Assembly: GCA_033239005.1 (NCBI GenBank)
Contig: BSQZ01000105.1
Coordinates: 1,131,001-1,195,000 of the forward strand
Length of the DNA: 64,000 nucleotides
Direction: 5' to 3'
From: Lamellibrachia satsuma
Taxonomy: Eukaryota > Annelida > Polychaeta > Sabellida > Siboglinidae
Shown here piece by piece: positions 34,701 through 41,810 of the stretch. Both the position numbers and the translations under genes were made by a program. The notes under the pieces were generated by a model that was not told the origin of the DNA, did no database searches, and worked only from the letters and a program-made list of their open reading frames with translations. The stretch's first letter is position 1. Each line of letters begins with the position of its first letter.

Positions 34701-36834
34701 ACAGTGGCCTCCTGCTATAAGGACCCCCGACGTGTAAGACAACCACTAATATCATGTTACGTACAGTGGCCTCCTGCTATAAGAACCCCCGATGTGTAAG
34801 ACAACCACTAAAAGGAACAACTCTGAAATCCCCATTCTAGCCTGCATTGTTTTATGTACCCATAGATATATGGAACATTGGAACATGGAACAGTTTGATC
34901 AAGTTCTAATATGTTCCTTATATTCCACTGTATATAGTATAAACTAAATATGTTATAACATCTTGCGTCCATTCTAACATCTTGACCGCCCAAGTAATAG
35001 AAACTGCATCCATTCTAACATCTTGACTGCCCATGTAGTGTAAACTGCATCCATTCTAACATCTTGACCGCTCAAGTAGTGTAAACTGCATCCATTGTAG
35101 CATCTTGACCGCCCAAGTAGTGCAAACTGCGTCCATTCTAACATCTTGACCGCCCATTCAGTGCAAACTGCGTCCATTCTAACTTCTTGACCGCCCAGAT
35201 AGTATAAACTACATCCATTCCAACATCTTGACCGCCCAGATAATATAAACTGCGTCCATTCCAACATCTTGACCGCCCAAATGTGTTAATGAACCAACAT
35301 TTTAAATACAATTTGACCACCATCTGTTTGTGAATATTGACCTTGCCGATCAAGCCCGCAATGTAAACAGGATATTTCAGTCAAAACATTCAAATTATCT
35401 ACGTGTTGGTTTGTCACACAAGCTGAAAAATAGCTCGCCATGCGAACTCGGATATTTTGATTGAATTTTGCAAGATTTGGGCTTTGTTGACTGCGCACAG
35501 CTGAAATATTCGCTAGAGTTGCTCATCGGACGCATTTTTAATTAATGCTGTTATTTGCTTGCTGTTTACAAAATGTGAGACGTACTGCAATACAAACACC
35601 CTGAAACTGTCACTGTGAAGCATGAAACTGTTACTGCAAAACACATGAACCTGTTACTGTAAAACACATGAAACTGTAAGGAATGTCTCATATGCCCATA
35701 AGAAGATAACACTTCACAAAATTCTTAAGACTGTAAACTGTAAGAGTTGGCATTTATGGTATCTATCTGTCTGTAACGACAGGAATCCCGGAGCAAACCC
35801 AAAGACAGCGAAACAAGACAAACACGTCCTTGTGGACAACATGGAGGAAGTCGAGATGAGTCAGAACGAGGCCCCGTCTAACATGGCCACCAGTGCAGCC
35901 AGCAGTGCTAATGGGGCCAGTGCCAGCCCAGGTTTGAATGAACAGGACCAGGGATTGCGGTTTCGACTAAAAAGAAGTAGTAAGTGGTCATACAAAGTGA
36001 TCAAACTAAACTTGTTCCATGATGTATCGAGAGGAGCAACGTGTCTCTTGCGTGTTTTACATATCCACAGGCAGGTCAGATCATCTATCTCACAACGTTT
36101 TGTTACTAAAATTAAGCTCAAGTGCTTTCTCTGTAGCTGCGCCCCAAATCAGGAACAAATGTCCCATCACTTTGGAAACATCTGACACTATATCTAGAAC
36201 ATATTGCATTTCCTCAGCGGTTCCTCACTCTGATGGTGTCTATGTTCATGATATCATGCTTAGCAATTCTGGTTTGTTCTGAGATCAGGTTCTTGGGGAT
36301 TTCCGTGCTACAGAAGTGTTATTATTATCTCCATTGTGCTAATGTGTCTTCAAGGTTCATTAGTGTAAACAATTATAAAACCTATGTAACCTCTTACCAG
36401 CACATGTCACATTTTTTCAGCAGGAACTCTCTGTGGTTATCATTCAACAAATAGAGGCAAAGCAAAATGTAATATGGGCAATACAAGATTTCATTCTTAA
36501 ATCAGTAAATATGCCCCTATAAAAGGCCTTAAAAACAAAACCAATGAGGCGCCAATAATATGGAACAAATGACAAACTAACTGTGGTGTACACTTATTAG
36601 TTAAAAGTTTTGTAACATATTTCTGCATCTAAATTTTTTCAAGCATACTGTGTTAATATGACATCGTCATCATCATAACTGTTGCGCTTGCTTGCAGGCC
36701 ACAAGCGTGTGGAGACTCTGCTTGAGTACATGTTTGAAGGCGAGATAGAACCTGCATATGATGCACAGAACGAAGAGGTTACAACAACTGGAGGTTCATC
36801 AAGCATTAATGCATCTACTGACATCGTAGCCTAA
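15276..36834 (+). CDS. TPCN3: Two-pore channel, TPC3-like, complete in 19 coding exons
   Basis: A voltage-gated-like cation channel with two six-helix domains, acting on endolysosomal or plasma membranes as a dimer. Exons: 15276-15311, 15777-15859, 16182-16302, 16859-16987, 19319-19450, 19993-20111, 20677-20778, 21074-21200, 22836-23037, 23945-24089, 24327-24491, 24955-25019, 25500-25581, 28322-28391, 31894-32113, 32689-32779, 33762-33875, 35783-35979 and 36698-36834. They total 2337 nt, open throughout (778 residues). Domain I: S1 LALYVGVWCLLFLAVFE, S4-S5 FLVNFPEGRQLRKAFRN, pore LVTTANSPDVMMPAY. Domain II: S4 RVLKLVRLIGSIKR, pore FVILFELLVVNQWHV. FLVNFPEGRQ, TTANSPDVMMPAY and YNNYKRHLKNEV favour TPC3 over TPC1 or TPC2. 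All introns are GT-AG except intron 15 (AT-AC). N-terminal start choice: the ATG in frame with exon 2. Confidence 0.92.
15777..15859 (+). CDS. TPCN3: TPC exon 2
   Basis: NVLLAATLIKDAAASRNMTF and onward, the conserved cytosolic segment before S1. Ends in phase 2 at GTATGG. Confidence 0.82.
16182..16302 (+). CDS. TPCN3: TPC exon 3 (S1)
   Basis: LYNLYNHIAFKLALYVGVWC, then LLFLAVFERPAVPG: the S1 helix and the S1-S2 loop. Phase 0. Confidence 0.9.
16660..16742. mobile_element. M1 MITE fragment (one arm)
   Basis: CATTTTGGGGGTCTTTGCACCTATAAG...AACCATTTGCAATTATAATC...ATATCACGC matches the left arm of the element at 5456-6062. Only the arm remains. TPC intron 3. Confidence 0.6.
16859..16987 (+). CDS. 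TPCN3: TPC exon 4 (S2-S3)
   Basis: MIIEFIILVFFLCRFLHNVL, then FWKDPKNIVVIVTII: S2, the typical F-W-KDPKN loop and the start of S3. Phase 0. Confidence 0.93.
18016..18574. mobile_element. MITE with TA target duplication inserted in the minisatellite
   Basis: 559 bp bounded by TA at 18014-18015 and 18575-18576. The ends are imperfect inverted repeats: CTCTCGAGTTGAATACGC on the left, TTCTTGAGTGCCGAATAAGC read inward from the right. Removing it restores an uninterrupted repeat unit (GACATAGTA|GGTTACATC). No coding capacity. A Tc1/mariner-type origin is suggested by the TA target only. Confidence 0.7.
18871..19235. mobile_element. hAT-like MITE (CAGGGTTG termini) inserted in the minisatellite
   Basis: 365 bp beginning CAGGGTTGTTTGATTTAAATC and ending with its inverted form (...AAATCATGATTTTTTCAACCCTG). 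The 8-bp flanks GTTATATT and GCTATTTT agree at 6 of 8 positions, as expected for an aged hAT target duplication. Internal GATTTAAATC repeats, no ORF. Confidence 0.7.
19319..19450 (+). CDS. TPCN3: TPC exon 5 (S3-S4)
   Basis: LIAVDMLGYIVWVNVASPE, then AIRWSRPLRPLFLVNFPEGRQ: the end of S3, the S4 arginines and the S4-S5 linker. Its acceptor and first ~36 bases are the source or sibling of the minisatellite upstream. Confidence 0.95.
19993..20111 (+). CDS. TPCN3: TPC exon 6 (S4-S5 linker, S5)
   Basis: LRKAFRNILRTLPDVGHIL, then the hydrophobic S5 ALFLASIAIFALLALKLI. Phase 2 at GTTGGT. Confidence 0.93.
20332..20541. repeat. Foldback (hairpin) element, ~210 bp
   Basis: The left arm TGTTACTTGTCAGAATACTT...GCTCAATGGAGCTTTCATCA and the right arm, reverse complemented, TGTTACCTGTCAGAATACTT...GCTCAACAGAGCTTCACCA are about 90 per cent alike over some 70 bp. 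The loop holds a perfect 11-bp palindrome (TGTCATGTGAC / GTCACATGACA). It lies in TPC intron 6 and would form a long RNA hairpin in the pre-mRNA. Confidence 0.8.
20677..20778 (+). CDS. TPCN3: TPC exon 7 (pore I)
   Basis: SLEYPDGRLYFNNYFECVWD, then LYVLVTTANSPDVM: pore helix and selectivity filter I. Confidence 0.95.
21074..21200 (+). CDS. TPCN3: TPC exon 8 (S6 of domain I)
   Basis: MPAYNKNNWFAMFFFVYVVV, then NVYIFMNIVLASVYNNYKRH: the S6 gate helix. Phase 0. Confidence 0.95.
21280..21400. repeat. Dispersed repeat, copy 1
   Basis: GGCTTATCAAGAGTCCAACAAT, followed by similar downstream sequence, recurs at 24570-24690, in TPC introns 8 and 11. Family unknown. Confidence 0.5.
21518..22062. repeat. 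8-bp satellite (GGATTGGT/GGATTGAT)n
   Basis: 545 bp of GGATTGRT units in TPC intron 8, with two forms (GGT and GAT) alternating irregularly. Open in several minus-strand frames as HQSTNPPI-type repeats, which are not genes. Confidence 0.95.
22836..23037 (+). CDS. TPCN3: TPC exon 9 (interdomain linker)
   Basis: NEVIKTVYLKRRLLERVFDM and onward: the helical, EF-hand-like linker between the two channel domains. Ends in phase 1. Confidence 0.93.
23150..23672. mobile_element. M1 MITE, copy lacking its left arm
   Basis: Shares TTCATGG..CGC.ATACTGT, GTCTGGCAATAT, ATAGGATATGG and the right arm CACTAGCGTGATATTCTTGA...CCAAAACCATGA with the full copy at 5456-6062. TPC intron 9. Confidence 0.65.
23945..24089 (+). 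CDS. TPCN3: TPC exon 10 (linker)
   Basis: KKDFLKVADLLNVELAEVKE, then SAPSEIIKSIVRHR. The acceptor CCGACCAG has a weak pyrimidine tract. Confidence 0.9.
24327..24491 (+). CDS. TPCN3: TPC exon 11 (S1-S2 of domain II)
   Basis: FFHYTFDFLILLNAFIVGFN, then FTVEILLRLYTFGPKKYF and WDM. Confidence 0.93.
24570..24690. repeat. Dispersed repeat, copy 2
   Basis: Shares TGGCTTATCAAGAGTCCAAC and the following ~80 bases, diverged, with 21280-21400. Confidence 0.5.
24955..25019 (+). CDS. TPCN3: TPC exon 12 (S3 of domain II)
   Basis: FDFCVVMPAVVGTVVETSLG, the S3 helix. A short exon of 65 nt with phases matching both neighbours. Confidence 0.9.
25398..25490. repeat. 19-bp tandem repeat abutting the exon 13 acceptor
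   Basis: Five copies of GAGTTGTTTGTGCATAAAT end 9 bases before the TPC exon 13 start and replace most of the expected polypyrimidine tract. Confidence 0.85.
25500..25581 (+). CDS. TPCN3: TPC exon 13 (S4 of domain II)
   Basis: EYGRMKLVDFLMVIRVLKLV, then RLIGSIKR: the voltage-sensor helix. The acceptor directly follows a 19-bp tandem repeat. Confidence 0.93.
25975..26360. mobile_element. Composite tandem-repeat element, copy 1
   Basis: Order: one GTGGCCACTGGCTGTTAGGAC unit, then seven 41-bp units (CAGCCCAAATAGTATAAACT...ACATCTTGA), then a unique tail GTGTTTTAATAAACCACATTT. The same order recurs at 33930-35330. No ORF. TPC intron 13. Confidence 0.65.
26395..26790. repeat. 26-bp minisatellite, ~15 copies
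   Basis: Unit TTTACATTGCATGTGGGGTA + CACATG. 26 bp is not a multiple of 3, so three plus-strand frames stay open with shifting peptides. It is non-coding. Confidence 0.95.
26860..27160. repeat. 41-bp minisatellite, ~7 copies
   Basis: Unit GGCATGGTCAATATTGACAG + CTGTTCATGAATGTACTGAAT. TPC intron 13, next to the 26-bp array. Confidence 0.95.
27175..27245 (-). repeat. Inverted tail of the composite element
   Basis: Reverse complement reads TATAAAC..ATCTTGACAGCCCAAGTGT then TTTTAATGAACCACATT, matching the tail at 26290-26345 and, less well, at 35270-35300. Confidence 0.6.
27480..27650 (+). repeat. LINE 3' end relic
   Basis: TTCATGATATCATGCTTA...TCCTGAGGATTT..GTGCTA...TTATTATTATTATT matches 36190-36330, where it follows RT C-terminal coding sequence. 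TPC intron 13. Confidence 0.5.
28322..28391 (+). CDS. TPCN3: TPC exon 14 (S4-S5 of domain II)
   Basis: FQIVLTTIVNIGPSIVTYGA, then VIF. 70 nt, phase 2 in, phase 0 out. Confidence 0.9.
29552..31603 (-). mobile_element. Tc1/mariner element, complete ends, inactive
   Basis: TA target at 29550-29551 and 31604-31605. The inverted ends CAGTACCGGCATAAAGTAAC + TGGAACAGCA and CAGTACTGGGATAAAGTATC + TGGAACAGCA agree at 26 of 30 positions. Length 2052 bp, in TPC intron 14, transcribed (when active) against the channel. The internal transposase is frame-shifted. Confidence 0.88.
30016..31032 (-). pseudogene. Tc1-type transposase, frame-shifted, first catalytic Asp lost
   Basis: The N-terminus has a helix-turn-helix (GQSYRAVGRQLGLNHKTA). 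Later pieces include RRLTLTTLRAKMEEMHGI, then WNNVLWSNESSFQLF, FQQDNAPCHKERRV and QSPDLNPIEHLWEVL. Asp of QQDN and Glu of NPIE are 34 residues apart (DD34E type). Tc1 proteins have D in the SDES motif; here it is N. At least two frame shifts separate the pieces. Confidence 0.85.
31617..31735. repeat. (TA)n tract at the Tc1 insertion site
   Basis: TA-rich microsatellite with TGTATATG interruptions, continuing the AT-rich target into which the Tc1 element inserted. Confidence 0.9.
31894..32113 (+). CDS. TPCN3: TPC exon 15 (S5, turret, pore II), ends at a U12 donor
   Basis: VFFYTYAIVGMELFSGLISY, then the Cys-containing turret MFCGDQRL..KRYCGNNF and FVILFELLVVNQWH. No GT follows. The exon ends at 32113, directly before ATATCCTTT. 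Confidence 0.9.
32114..32688 (+). other. U12-type AT-AC intron (TPC intron 15)
   Basis: Starts |ATATCCTTT (32114), matching the minor-spliceosome donor consensus. Branch-site match TCCTTGAC at 32671-32678. The intron ends in AC at 32687-32688, 11 nt after the branch A. No GT donor fits the preceding exon, whose frame runs into TGA. Using AT-AC restores NQWHVLSSGFVLV. Confidence 0.9.
32255..32340. repeat. ~31-bp tandem repeat, 3 copies
   Basis: GTACACCACACTATTGACTG + ATGAAACATT in three copies inside the U12-type intron. Confidence 0.85.
32689..32779 (+). CDS. TPCN3: TPC exon 16 (S6 of domain II, first half)
   Basis: Begins after GGTCAC. Read VLSSGFVLVTSKAARLYFIS, then FHMICVVILL. The frame is restored only when the AT-AC junction is used. 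Confidence 0.88.
33762..33875 (+). CDS. TPCN3: TPC exon 17 (S6 of domain II, second half)
   Basis: NILTAFILEVFILEYSLAQ, then ELESAIEARIKDMGLGLG. Donor GTACGT. Confidence 0.92.
33930..35330. mobile_element. Composite tandem-repeat element, copy 2 (expanded)
   Basis: About 14 copies of a 62-bp unit (GTGGCCTCCTGCTATAAGGA + CTCCCGATGTGTAAG...), a ~150-bp spacer, then about 8 copies of a 41-bp unit (CATCTTGACCGCCCAAGTAG + TGTAAACTGCATCCATTCTAA), then the tail GTGTTAATGAACCAACATTT. Same order as 25975-26360 but with the first array greatly expanded. TPC intron 17. Confidence 0.7.
35783..35979 (+). CDS. TPCN3: TPC exon 18 (cytosolic tail)
   Basis: NPGANPKTAKQDKHVLVDNM, a low-complexity Ser/Ala run, then LRFRLKRSS. 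Donor GTAAGT. Confidence 0.85.
36030..36340 (+). pseudogene. LINE RT C-terminal relic
   Basis: The plus strand reads STGRSDHLSHNVLLLKL, SSSAFSVAAPQIRNKCPITL, the 'AFSVAAPxLWNSLP' tail typical of jockey/L2-like LINEs. It is followed by a 3' end shared with 27540-27650. TPC intron 18. Confidence 0.6.
36698..36834 (+). CDS. TPCN3: TPC exon 19 (C-terminus and stop)
   Basis: HKRVETLLEYMFEGEIEPAY, then a Ser/Thr tail and TAA at 36832-36834. Confidence 0.9.
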
Positions 36835-38170
36835 GACAATACTGTTTTGCTTCACATGGAGTGTGCAGTGTCTTAAACTGGACTTGTATTTTGCTTGCAT
36901 TGCTATTGTTTCATATTTAAAGGTGTGCAAACTTTTCATAAATTGAGACAACCACCTTTTAACATGTTAATGATAGAAGGCTATTGAAATATTTAATGTG
37001 ATGTTTGAGTTATCATTTTAATATTGCTGTCACTATAGCTTTAGTATTGGTCTTTTGAGTTTAAAGAACATTTACCTCATGGAATGTGCGTTGTTCGTGT
37101 TAGATAGAGAAACAACTCCACAATTCTACATTTGTTTTGCTTAATTTAATCTGTAAAAATCTGATTCACTTTGTGATGGAGTTGTCTGTTTGGATAATTG
37201 GGGGCCAACTTGACAACCACTTTAGAGACATAATGTTGTCAGTCGGCTATGACACTTGTCAGGCTTCAAAATATAGTTAAACCTTGTACCAAGCCTACTT
37301 GGGTTGTTACCCTTGATGCAACAAAGAGGCAACACAGTCTGGTGTTTGTCACAAAAGTTTTTATAAGTTGGTCACTCAAATTTACACAGTTTTGATGAAT
37401 ATAAGAATTTGTGTGCATTTTGATATGTAATTTCTATAAATTAATTAAAGTCTGTATGGATGAGTCCCCAAATCCATACAATATTATGCAGTGTGGCAGG
37501 TTTGTTAAACGGTGGAGTTGTGTGCAATTTGTATGGGGTGAGTTGGATCAACATGGAAAAAACAAAGTGTTATTCCCACTACTATTATGTAGACGGTTGT
37601 GAAAATGTAATCATTACATGTTGTTATCATATACATAGTTGTTACATGTTTTCATATATGTATACTTGTATAGTCATTATATGTTATACAGACATAGCAA
37701 CTAGTTTTTATCATATACAAAAATTACATATAGTTATATTTTACCACATGTATGTTTTATTACCTACATACTGTATACGTTACACTATATTTAAAATAGT
37801 TTTATCACATATATTCTCGTCATGTTTTATTGCGTACATACTGTATATGTTACACTGTATTTAACGTAATACATATCTATCAATGTTATGCAGAACTGTT
37901 ATTATCATGGAAATATTCACACACCAGGTTAGCTATACTTCTTTAAATCAGATTATTTAAATACGAAGAAACCATGCACATTATCAAATTAAAACGATTA
38001 GTTGTTAATTAATTTCTGTTTTCAAGTTCTTAATAACTTTAGTGTTCAATGGATTATGTGATAATATATGTGTGTACATGCGTGTGTGATTGCGTGTCTT
38101 TGGCATTCTTCTGTCTCGCAAAACAATGGTTTGCGCCATGGTGGTCAACTCCGAGCCCCACTATGGCACT
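36835..38170 (+). other. TPC 3' UTR and flank
   Basis: No ORF of interest. ATTAAA at 37444-37449 is the nearest plausible polyadenylation signal; an AATAAA occurs only at 39365. The true transcript end is not determined. Confidence 0.4.
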
Positions 38171-38171
38171 C

Positions 38172-38850
38172 TATTACCACCACCACCACCACTACTTACT
38201 ACTACCACCACCACCACTACTTATTACTACCATCACCACCACTGTTTACTACTACCACCACCACCACTACTTGCTACTACCACCACCACCACTACTTACT
38301 ACTACCACCACCACCACTCCTTACTACTACCACCACCACCACTGTTTACTACTACCACCACCACCACTGTTTACTACTACCACCACCACCACCACTGCTT
38401 ACCACTACCACCACCACCACTACTTACTACTACCACCACCACCACTACTTACTACTACCACCACCACCACTACTTACTACTACCACCACCACCACTGTTT
38501 ACTACTACCACCACCACCACTGTTTACTACTACCACCACCACCACTGCTTACTACTACCACCACCACCACTACTTACTACTACCACCATCACCACTGCTT
38601 ACTACTACCACCACCACCACTGCTTACTACTACCACCGCCACCACTCCTTACTACTACCACCACCACCACTGTTTACTACTACCACCACCACCACTGCTT
38701 ACTACTACCACCACCACCACCACTGTTTACTACTACCACCACCACCACTGCTTACTACTACCACCACCACCACTACTTACTACTACCACCACCACCACTG
38801 CTTACTACTACCACCACCACCACACTTACTACTACCACCACCACCACTGG
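38172..38850. repeat. (TACTAC(CAC)n) minisatellite
   Basis: About 680 bp of 21-27-bp units with TACTACTACCACCACCACCA, variants ACTT/TGTTT/TGCTT. Open in all three plus-strand frames because it lacks stops. Not a gene. Confidence 0.95.
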
Positions 38851-39199
38851 TTGAGGCATAGCCGCACCAGCAATATTTGTGTGCGTCTTCTTTTTGTATA
38901 TTTTATCACTTACTGATCACCCGGAATCCCAGGGGGACATTGCAAATATACCATCTATGATAATTGATATAACTGGGTCCACAAACACGTTTTAGACATC
39001 AACAAAAAAGTACGCTTTTCACGTTGAGTGAATTGAAATATGTAACCCATATTATTGTCTTAATGGACCCACGTGGTCTGTGTCGCAAGTACTTTATTGT
39101 GTACAATGATGATTTTATATATCTTTAAAATATTTTTTATTATTTATTAATGTATATTTAACATGTCTATTTTATGTGTGTGTGTATGGTGCATGTATG

Positions 39200-39306
<107 letters not shown>

Positions 39307-39636
39307 CATACATAATTGTTTTATGTACATGCATACTTGCCTTATTATGGGTTTATTTACCTGAAATAAACGTATTCGTTAATTGGTGTATGATATGTCA
39401 CAATGTATACCCTTATTTATACAATTAGTGTGATTTTTTGTCCTAAATGAGTTGTGTGCGTTTACGTGCGTTCGGCACAGAAAACACTCTCATAAAATGT
39501 GTCTCAAGGATGGTCTACAGGCAGTGTATTGAGTGGCCCTTCGGCCCCTCAATATTCATTAGCAGACTAAATGGGCCGTGTAATTACTTGGAGATGTCAG
39601 ATTTTGCCAACGTTGTGCACAGTGTAGGCAAAATTG

Positions 39637-39642
39637 TTTATT
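39637..39642 (-). terminator. Polyadenylation signal of the NXPE-like gene
   Basis: AATAAA on the minus strand, only 6 nt after the stop codon at 39649-39651. It implies a very short 3' UTR if used. Confidence 0.5.
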
Positions 39643-39648
39643 AATACG

Positions 39649-41130
39649 TCATTCACACGGAGAAAGCCACCGTTCATTGGCCTTACACACTTGAGACATC
39701 ATCAGACGAGCGGCCGCGAATCCAACGTCCCCATATACGCCAAACGTCTTTCCGTTAAACATCGGGCTGATGTAGCGGCCCGTGCAGAGGTCGCGCTCAG
39801 CCACCGGCCGAAGGATGCTGAATTCGTCGAACACTTCGAAGTCGTGCTTGCACAACAGCTGTTTGAGTCTGCGCACCGATGCGGCGGTACAGAAGCTGTT
39901 TCTGTCTCCCTTCATCCGCGTGACCGTCGCGTACATGGGGAAAGGTGGCGGGGTCAGGACTATAAAGTTGTGTCGACGAACTTTCGATTGGTTTCTGACG
40001 GCGACCAATGCCTCCACGTATTTCACCATCGAGTTCATGAAGTACGACAGTCCATTCTTGGCGAGATCATGCACCCCCGTCTGCACAAGCACCACATCGT
40101 TATCGCCCAGGTGGACTCCATTCATTTTACGGTGGAGAGACCATGTGAAATTTAACGCTAGTAAAAACTCGACAAATTTAACGTTTTCTACCGACTGATT
40201 ACTGCGTCCCGTGAAGCCGACGCCCGTACGGTGGTAGCACTGCTGTGCTATGTAGGCAAACTTGTACCGCATGTGAGACGATCCAATCATAACAAGACGT
40301 CGCATTTTCTTGATGCAATCGCACATTCGCTTCGTGCTCAGTGACCAGAAGTGTTCTCCGTTGGCGAGCTTCACCTTCCAATTTTCGCTGTCTTTGTACC
40401 ACAGAACGACGTCCTGTTTCCGGGCGTATGTTTTCAAGGCCTCTGCAACTGGTGGTGAGCCAAATGATGTGGGGATATCGACTTTGGCCGCCGGATTCCT
40501 GTTGCGCATGTCCAGTCTTACCTGCGTGTGGTATATGACAGCGTCGAATCTGATTGGACGCGCCCTGTCGAACGCGTCGAAATTGACGTACTGGAGTGTT
40601 ACGACAATCTCCCGTCTTTCGCCGACGGTCATCGGTGGGCACCACGCAAGATAGGTTCCGTTGAACATGTCGCGATAGGGGCATTGTTCACTGGCGATGT
40701 GGTTGGCAGTGATGATAAAGGAACTGCCCCCGTGCGTAGACTTGTTCATGAAGTGCTCCTTTATGCGAACGAAGATGCCGTCGGTGGTCGGCCGATCTTC
40801 AATTATTATAACGCTGTAAGAATACATCGAAAAACTCCTATTGAAGTTTTCGTGTTTCAAATTCTTGAATTGAGTGTATCGGTAATACTGTTCTAGTTCC
40901 GTTTGGCCCACGTCGATGTTGCTGGATGTAGCGTTGAAGGACAACCCGGGCTCCACAAGCTTACATGACGTATCAGTGTCATAAGGCAGCTTTGTGTGGG
41001 TGAATTGATGATAACAAAGCAGCATGTTAGTGATCAATATCATCAAACACATTTGACGTAATGTGATAGTCTTTCTTCTTTCGGCATTAATACGGCGAAG
41101 TAGTACGATCAAGTATCGTCTTAAAAACAT
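39649..41130 (-). CDS. NXPE/PC-esterase-like type II membrane protein, single exon
   Basis: 493 codons without intron. Residues ~27-42 (CLMILITNMLLCYH) are a signal anchor after a basic N-terminus. Residues ~130-190 resemble the NXPE N-terminal domain (FNGTYLAWCPPMTVGERREI, VTLQYVNFDAF). Residues ~285-490 resemble a PC-esterase (SGNH-like) domain: MIGSSHMRYKFAYI at the nucleophile block, DVVLVQTGVHDL at the Asn/Gly-type block, GKTFGVYGDVGFAAARLM near the end. The aspartate expected in GDS is Ser and no D-x-x-H is visible near the end, so catalysis is doubtful. Several N-x-S/T sites fit a Golgi/extracellular lumenal domain. Convergent with the TPC gene. A retrocopy or lineage-expanded intronless family member are both possible. 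Confidence 0.65.
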   Translation of the reverse strand: MFLRRYLIVLLRRINAERRKTITLRQMCLMILITNMLLCYHQFTHTKLPYDTDTSCKLVEPGLSFNATSSNIDVGQTELEQYYRYTQFKNLKHENFNRSFSMYSYSVIIIEDRPTTDGIFVRIKEHFMNKSTHGGSSFIITANHIASEQCPYRDMFNGTYLAWCPPMTVGERREIVVTLQYVNFDAFDRARPIRFDAVIYHTQVRLDMRNRNPAAKVDIPTSFGSPPVAEALKTYARKQDVVLWYKDSENWKVKLANGEHFWSLSTKRMCDCIKKMRRLVMIGSSHMRYKFAYIAQQCYHRTGVGFTGRSNQSVENVKFVEFLLALNFTWSLHRKMNGVHLGDNDVVLVQTGVHDLAKNGLSYFMNSMVKYVEALVAVRNQSKVRRHNFIVLTPPPFPMYATVTRMKGDRNSFCTAASVRRLKQLLCKHDFEVFDEFSILRPVAERDLCTGRYISPMFNGKTFGVYGDVGFAAARLMMSQVCKANERWLSPCE

Positions 41131-41444
41131 TGTGAACCGTTGAAACGAACTCTAGCTTGAGTTATTCACTGTAATCTGGTGATATGTCCAGAATTCGGGT
41201 ATACCGGGTAGTTGTGAATCTGGAAACAAAAGTAAAAAACGCATTTTTTAAATGTATTGGATACATGTTTTTTAAACGCGTGTTAAACACGGATACATTA
41301 AACAAACATGAATCTAACTAAAGGAATGCAGGATATATTAATTTTAGCAGTAATGTAAGTACGGTTCCTATGGAGAATATAATATATTTCATGGAGACAA
41401 TACATTACAAGGTAGAACTTTTACAAGGGGTTCTTTATAAAGAT
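41131..41444 (-). other. 5' flank of the NXPE-like gene
   Basis: AT-rich, no recognisable exon or element. It must contain the promoter of the NXPE-like gene if that gene is active. Confidence 0.3.
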
Positions 41445-41620
41445 CAAGATGAAATGCATTTTATCTTAAGAAAGATAGTAGAACTAGAGGACATGAAGTA
41501 ACATTAGTGAAGGATCAGTGTAGATTGGATATCAGGAAGTAGTCATTCTCACAGAGGACAATAAATGAATGGAACAAATGATCAACAAATTGTGTAAATG
41601 CTAGCAGCGTGAATATGTGC
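41445..41620 (+). pseudogene. CR1 3' coding relic
   Basis: Plus strand reads DQDEMHFILRK, then RTRGHEVTLVKDQCRLDIRK, stop, SFSQRTINEWNK, stop, STNCVNASSVNM: the last part of a CR1-type RT protein. It is the segment missing from the minus-strand CR1 at 41811-46512. Confidence 0.7.
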
Positions 41621-41689
41621 ATAGTGGTCATGCCTAAAGGTCAACGAAAGGGAAAGGCCAGCGCTTCAGAAACAATCAGCGAATCACTG

Positions 41690-41810
41690 AACCGAGACAT
41701 GCGTAGCGCAGTAATTGCGCTGATCGAGAACAACGACTCAATCATCGCTACTGTCGTCGAATCAGTTAGTCAGGCAATCATTGCGCTGATTGAGAACAAC
41801 GACCCAATCA
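41690..41810 (+). repeat. 66-bp ORF1 array, left part (about 2 units)
   Basis: SAVIALIENNDSIIAT then VVESVSQAIIALIENNDPI, in frame with MPKGQ. Ends at ...CCCAATCA where the CR1 begins. Confidence 0.9.

Noticed and set aside
33945..34810. CRISPR-like direct repeats
   Set aside because: Head-to-tail units without variable spacers in an animal intron; a minisatellite.
15276..36834. TPC1 or TPC2 as the channel's identity
   Set aside because: The linker and pore-flanking segments match TPC3 better as I remember them. Paralog choice still needs a tree.
38049..38916. Three overlapping Thr/His/Leu-rich ORFs
   Set aside because: A stop-free minisatellite is open in every plus frame; no start context or domain.
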